Positions 24,961 through 64,000 of a stretch of DNA of 64,000 nt are shown here, piece by piece. Source of the stretch: Alviniconcha marisindica. Lineage: Eukaryota > Mollusca > Gastropoda > Provannidae. Each line of letters starts with the position of its first letter. Within the stretch, counting starts at the first letter, position 1. Under the pieces are notes generated by a model. That model had not been told where the DNA came from, made no database searches, and saw only the letters and a list, made by a program, of their open reading frames with translations. The DNA is taken from assembly GCA_018857735.1 (NCBI GenBank), contig JABMCL010000191.1:416501-480500 (forward strand), given 5' to 3'. The translations under genes were made by a program, and so were the position numbers.

Positions 24961-25640
24961 AAGGCGATTTGCCGGACACACATAAATACACGTGAAAACA
25001 ACGAAAGAAGGCGTATCAACCATTCGGCTGTTCATCATTAATTTATTTACCAACACTATTAAAGCATTAAATCGTGTACATGTATCATGAAATGTAAAAT
25101 GCAATCTCGTATAATGAAATGAAACGACGATTTGCAAGCGTTTCGCTGCGCACGACATAAATCGTTCAATTTCTTTTTTAAATTGCTTCAATCACGCACC
25201 CTGGATGCAAAATTTATGAAACATTTCCATTTTTCGGTCATAATGCGTTTAGAAAAACACTTTCATTATAATACATCTGTAAAATTTGTGGTGCAAAACT
25301 AATAATAACATTCTGTTGCTTTAAACAAATCTTTCATGGTTATTGCTGAAATGACTGGTTGCAACTCCAGACATGTAGGTTACTTAATGCAGAACGAATT
25401 TAAATTTTCTCTTTTTTTAGAAAAGCACACCCACTAAACGAGAAAGAAAAGAATACGCTAAGGACCAAGTCAGTTGTAATAAACAACTATTGATTAAACC
25501 ACAACGAAATCAGTTATTCACCTACTAATCTCAATAATCTACATTTAAGAACACCAAAGAATTTAAACAAAAGTTTAACCACGTTTTCAACCTCTGCGTC
25601 ATTCTTCCATGACTCTAACTACAACGTCAGTAAGAGAAAA
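24961..25640. other. Intergenic, AT-rich, nothing recognised
   Basis: Unique AT-rich DNA without coding signal. Confidence 0.5.
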
Positions 25641-26160
25641 ATGATCTGCTCATCCTCCTTCAGCGACTTTACATACAGTGTCAGTGAGAGGGAAATGACC
25701 TATTCGTCATCCTTCAACACAGAGTCAGTAAGAGGAAAATGACCTATTCGTCATCCTTCAACACAGAGTCAGTAAGAGGAAAATGACCTATTCGTCATCC
25801 TTCAACACAGAGTCAGTAAGAGCAAAATGACCTTCAGTGAGAAGGAAATGACCTATTCGTCATCCTTCAATACTGTGTCAGTGACAGGGAAATGACTTGC
25901 TCGTCATCCTTCAATACAGTGTCAGTAAGAGGAAAATGACCTATTCGTCATCCTTCAACACAGTTTCAGTAAGAGGAAAATGACCTATTCGTCATCCTTC
26001 AACACAGTGTCAGTAAGAGGAAAATGACCTATTCGTCATCCTTCAATACTGTGTCAGTAATAGAAAAATGACCTATTCGTCATCCTTCAACACAGTGTCA
26101 GTAAGAGGAAAATGACCTATTCGACATCCTTCAATACTGTGTCAGTAATAGAAAAATGAC
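25641..26160. repeat. Minisatellite J, 44-bp unit
   Basis: About 12 copies of a 44-bp unit with GTCAGTAAGAGGAAAATGAC and CTATTCGTCATCCTTCAA. Confidence 0.93.
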
Positions 26161-26717
26161 ATAAAGAAACAAAAATACAAAGATAGAGAGAGAGAAAAAG
26201 AACGATAAAACAACGCAGACAACACTGCGCAATATGCAATATTAAGTTATACGTAAATATGGTACACGTCTGGTATAAAACTGTAAAAAGCAGGATGCTG
26301 CACAAAATTAGTCTTTCTAATCTATTTTCAAGCATGTAACGATGGTAACTGATACTGTCCGTGCACTCACGAAGTGATCCACGCTACTAACGACAAGTTG
26401 ATATGCCAGAATGTCAATAATCCCATCCATATTATGGAAGCACCAGTCTCGTTTAAGGTGAAAAAGTGATTAATTCTCACAATGCGCACAATCGGCCACA
26501 CACGGACACTCGGACGCGCGTGCACTTACGCACATATTGCCCCCCCCCCCTCCCCGTAGCACACACACACACGCGCGCCCGCGCGCGCGCACGCACATAC
26601 TGACGCATAAAATATATTGCACCCACCCACCAACAGATACACACACCCGGAGGCACACATCCATACATACGCGCGCACAGAAGCACACAAAGACACATAC
26701 ACGCAGAGGTACACACA

Positions 26718-26764
<47 letters not shown>

Positions 26765-26785
26765 GAATAAAATCAATACGATAGG
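26161..26785. other. Intergenic with CA/CG microsatellites
   Basis: C run near 26541 and mixed CA/GCAC repeats at 26560-26765. No gene seen. Confidence 0.6.
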
Positions 26786-27190
26786 TCGGACAGCAACGCG
26801 TACACACAGAAATGTTTCTCCTGACCGAACCAATATGATAGTTCTGACAGCAACGCGTACACACGGAAATCTTTCTTCTGAATGAATCAATCATAGGTTT
26901 GACAGCAATTCGTACACAGAGAAATCTTTCTTCTGAACGAATCAATGTAGGTCTGACAGCAATTCGTACACAGAGAAATCTTTCTTCTGAACGAATCAAT
27001 GTAGGTCTGACAGCAATTCGTACATAGGGAAATCTTTCTTCTGAACGAATCAATGTAGGTCTGACAGCAATTCGTACACAGAGAAAGTTTTCTTCTGAAC
27101 GAATCAATGTAGGTCTGACAGCAATTCGTACACAGAGAAATCTTTCTTCTGAACGAATCAGTGAGAGGTCTGACAGCAAAAGGCGTGAAC
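26786..27190. repeat. Minisatellite K, 54-bp unit
   Basis: About seven copies of a 54-bp unit with CAGCAATTCGTACACAGAG and TTTCTTCTGAACGAATCA. The unit is a multiple of 3 and leaves long false minus-strand frames. Confidence 0.92.
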
Positions 27191-27759
27191 AGCTTTGTCC
27201 AATGGGATCCAACACTGAATCCGACAGCAACACACACAGTCTGCAAAACACAGAACTTACCATAAGGATGGCGGATCACCAGAGACACAGAACTTACCAT
27301 AAGGATGGCTGATCACCAGAGACACAGCAATCAGCCGTGGATCAAACAACCGTAACATTGTGAAATACACGTAACTCAGTTCTTTTGGCACATTATGTCT
27401 TAGATCGTAACAGAAATGAATATATAAACGGTGATTTTTCACATCACGAGAAAGTTGTAAACGCTTGAATTGAAAATAATCTCTCCAATGTTAGTTATTA
27501 AACACAAAGACACTGTTGTTAAATCCAGAAAAATAACAAAACTGAGATCATATACATGAATGTGCAAGGTTGTCATGAAGAAGAAATATGAAGCGCCTGA
27601 AATATACAATTTGATCTGTAAAAATCAACACTCTGAAATGTATTATATGCAATACAAGTTTCTTTCGTAATTTCCGTAAAAATAGAGCATCGAAGACTTT
27701 AATATAATTCTTATTTCATGATACGCATGCTTGAAAACACTCAGGCACGCACGCACGCA

Positions 27760-27826
<67 letters not shown>

Positions 27827-27855
27827 GTACGCACGCACGCACGGACGCACGCACA

Positions 27856-27887
<32 letters not shown>

Positions 27888-28213
27888 CACACGCACACAT
27901 CCCCCAAGGGACGGCCATAACTTTAAGTAGCACCCGTTTCTGACACTCCGAAATTTGAAGACATTAATCGCATAAAATAATATCTTGCTCCGATATTATT
28001 ACATTATACAAAAGACGAGTAATTTGGCAAACTGATACAGTGAAATTGAATCAACAGATCTCGCCATTAAGACAGTAGCATAGTACGGCTCGCACAAGAA
28101 TTCCATAGAGTAAATTCCCATTATACACAAGTTTAAATTGTTTATTGTCCATGCTAAAATCATACACAGTAATTTGTCTCTTGTCTGCACATTATGTAAT
28201 ATTAAACTCTAAT

Positions 28214-28285
<72 letters not shown>

Positions 28286-29615
28286 GACCGTTTGCTCTCT
28301 CATCCAAGGATCAGACACTCAGCTGTACGCCTCCACTGAATGTATCGTACAGCCACAGTACATCACCGGTTCTATATACCAACCAGCTGCTGGCCTTGGG
28401 GTCAGCTGTGGTACACGTCTAGTACAGATACTTTAGGACGTAAGAAAACAGTCTTATGAAACTATAGAATTTTTACCCTCAGCTGAAACTGCGATCATTG
28501 GGGTCAGTTACACTACGATGTATAAATATATCTATATCTATATATATATATATATATAATGGTGCCACATTTGATTCAGGACTAGGAGTCTGCTGATGTG
28601 GGCTGTCTGATGAAACAGACATATCCCCCCTACCCAATTTTCAATCCCCAGTCTCAGCCAGGGAAGTGAAATGTGTGTGCAGATTTTCACAGCAAATCGA
28701 GAGCTTGCTCACATTAAATATAACTTGACAGTTGAAAATCGACTGAAAAATAAGTTCTTTAGTGCCCGATTCTGAAACAAAACTCACACTCACCCCCAAA
28801 CCAAAAAATCCAAACAATGACAAAAAACACACTAACGAACACAGCAAACTGCAAAAACAACAAAATGCCAACAAAACAACAACAACAATAAAGTAAATAA
28901 TAAAGTAAACCAAACAACAGCTAAAAACAACACGAATCCGGAGACAAAGTTGACTGCCAGCATTCTGGAGGAGAAACAAAATCACAACACATTAGAAAAA
29001 CAACGAACAACAACCCAGTAACAAGGTGTGGGTAGGCTGATTATTTTGCATTGCCGTATCCAAAAAGCGTTCCCTTTTTTTTGGAACTATCCTTATTTTT
29101 CTTTAGCTCTCCTTACTCCACCGCCTTGATATAACCGTACCGATTGAATGGGCGTAAAACACCAAGTTACGTCTCTCCTTAGTCCCCAATCAAACAAACA
29201 ACAAGATGAAACTAAGCCCCCCGATAAAACAAACACACCCAACAACAACAACAAAAATAACATCCACAACAAACAAACAACAAACAAACAAAAACCAAAC
29301 CAAATCAAAACAACAACAGCAATAAACAAAGCAAAAACAAACAACAGCAACCATCATCAACAACAAGAAGAACAAAACACACAACAAAAACAAAACAACA
29401 AAACAGAAACAAACAACTACAACAACAAGAAGATTAAAAATAAAAACAAAAACAAAAACATACTTAACCAAAGAACAAAACAAAGACAAAAGTCCCACAA
29501 ATTTTCGGGCACAACAAGTGACACAATAGCGTGAGACTGTGACAGCTGACTGAGAAAAGAAATAGGAATTTTCTGATAGCGATGAAAATGCCCACTCCAC
29601 AAAACTGCACCATCT
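27191..29615. other. Intergenic, repeats and A/C-rich DNA
   Basis: Contains CA/GCAC repeats at 27744-27898, (CA)n at 28218-28282, (TA)n at 28540-28558 and AACAA-rich low-complexity DNA at 28840-28935 and 29185-29465. No gene recognised. Confidence 0.6.
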
Positions 29616-29619
29616 GTTC

Positions 29620-30271
29620 GTGTTATGTTAAACTGCAGCGCCAGTTCTTGTTGGGTTCAACTGCACTACCAACCACCAGTACCTGTTGGTTTCAACTGTA
29701 CCATCAGTACCTGTCGGGTTCAACTGCACTACCAACCACCAGTACCTGTTGGGTTCAATTGCACCATTAGTTCTTACTGGGTGCAACTGTTCATGCTGGG
29801 TTCAGCTGCACCATCAGTCCCTGTTGGGTTCAACTGCACCAGCAGTCCCTGTCAGTTTCAACTGTAAAACCAGTTCCTGCCCGGTTCAACTACACCAGCA
29901 GTTACTGTTGGGTTCATCTGCACCATCAGTCCCTGTTAGGTTCATCTGCACCATCAGTCCCTGTTAGGTTCAACTGCACCATCAGTCCCGGTTAGGTTCA
30001 ACTGCATCATAAGTCCCAGTTAGGTTCATCTGCACCTGCAGTTCCTGTTAGGTTCATCTGCACCATCAGTCCCTGTTATGTTCATCTGCACCATCAGTCC
30101 CTGTTAGGTTCAACTGCACCAGCAGTTCATGTTAGGTTCAACTGCACCATCTGTTAGGTTCATGTGCACCATCAGTCCCTGTTAGGGTCATCTGCACCAT
30201 CAGTCCCTGTTAGGTTCAACTGCACCAGCAGTTCCTGTTGAGTGCAACTGCAGCAGCCGTTCCTGTGGGGT

Positions 30272-30274
<3 letters not shown>
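29620..30274. repeat. Minisatellite L, 28-bp unit, starts at the Crumbs stop codon
   Basis: About 22 units of 28 bp (CTGTTAGGTTCATCTGCACC plus ATCAGTCC). On the minus strand each unit starts like the Crumbs 3' end just after the last codon: TGAACC..ACAGGAAC. It therefore occupies the 3' UTR. Confidence 0.93.
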
Positions 30275-63752
<33,478 letters not shown>

Positions 63753-64000
63753 CTGGACGTAGGCATACATGCACTATTACTTGGTGACTTTTCTCTGCCC
63801 CCCCCCCCCCCCCCACCGGAAAAACAAAAGCAATATAATTCTTTTAGCGCCCTATACATGACTCCACAAACTTAATGGCTAAAACAAAACGACAATGCTG
63901 TAATTCGCACGCCGTTCCATTGCCATGCCTAATTCCTTCTGTGCATGGCCTTTCGAGTTAAGTCTGACCTGGTTTATCTCTCTCTCTGACACCAACACAA
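63753..64000. other. Crumbs intron at right edge
   Basis: C run at 63799-63815; no exon seen. Confidence 0.7.

Overview
The window is eukaryotic and most likely from a mollusc, probably a gastropod. This is an inference from spliced metazoan genes, a lophotrochozoan-style intronless GPCR and nicotinic-type receptor, tRNA-derived SINEs and very dense CA/GA microsatellites. No prokaryotic or viral gene is evident.

Four genes are supported. (1) Bases 867-1730 (+) hold the last two coding exons of RNA polymerase I subunit RPA12 (POLR1H/ZNRD1); its 5' part lies left of the window. (2) Bases 16571-4172 (-) hold a pentameric ligand-gated channel subunit of the nicotinic acetylcholine receptor type. 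Eight coding exons have mutually consistent splice phases from signal peptide to M4; one short exon (the beta1-beta2 region) was not located. (3) Bases 63752-30272 (-) hold 25 exons of a Crumbs homologue whose 5' end is off the right edge. All junctions are in phase and give about 2,336 codons: roughly 20 EGF repeats, three laminin-G domains with EGF spacers, about 20 more EGF repeats, a transmembrane helix, and a cytoplasmic tail ending ERLI. (4) Bases 34828-36000 (+) hold an intronless class-A GPCR nested on the opposite strand inside the last Crumbs intron, next to a decayed CR1/L2-like LINE.

The rest is introns and a repeat-filled intergenic stretch (about 16.6-30.2 kb). It contains two tRNA-derived SINE families, a probable PIF/Harbinger-type MITE, two fold-back elements, two other dispersed repeat families, a 1.9-kb tandem duplication (19.9-23.7 kb), and some 18 minisatellite arrays.

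The most striking pattern is that many arrays start exactly at an exon edge and carry a copy of that edge in each unit: splice donors (12338, 44754, 58508, 6128), acceptors (4842, 6296, 37734) or stop codons (4172, 30272). Two younger duplications (50.4 kb and 63.5 kb) look like first steps of the same process. In addition, a SINE inserted into a Crumbs 3' splice site, and its 13-bp target duplication appears to have rebuilt the acceptor.
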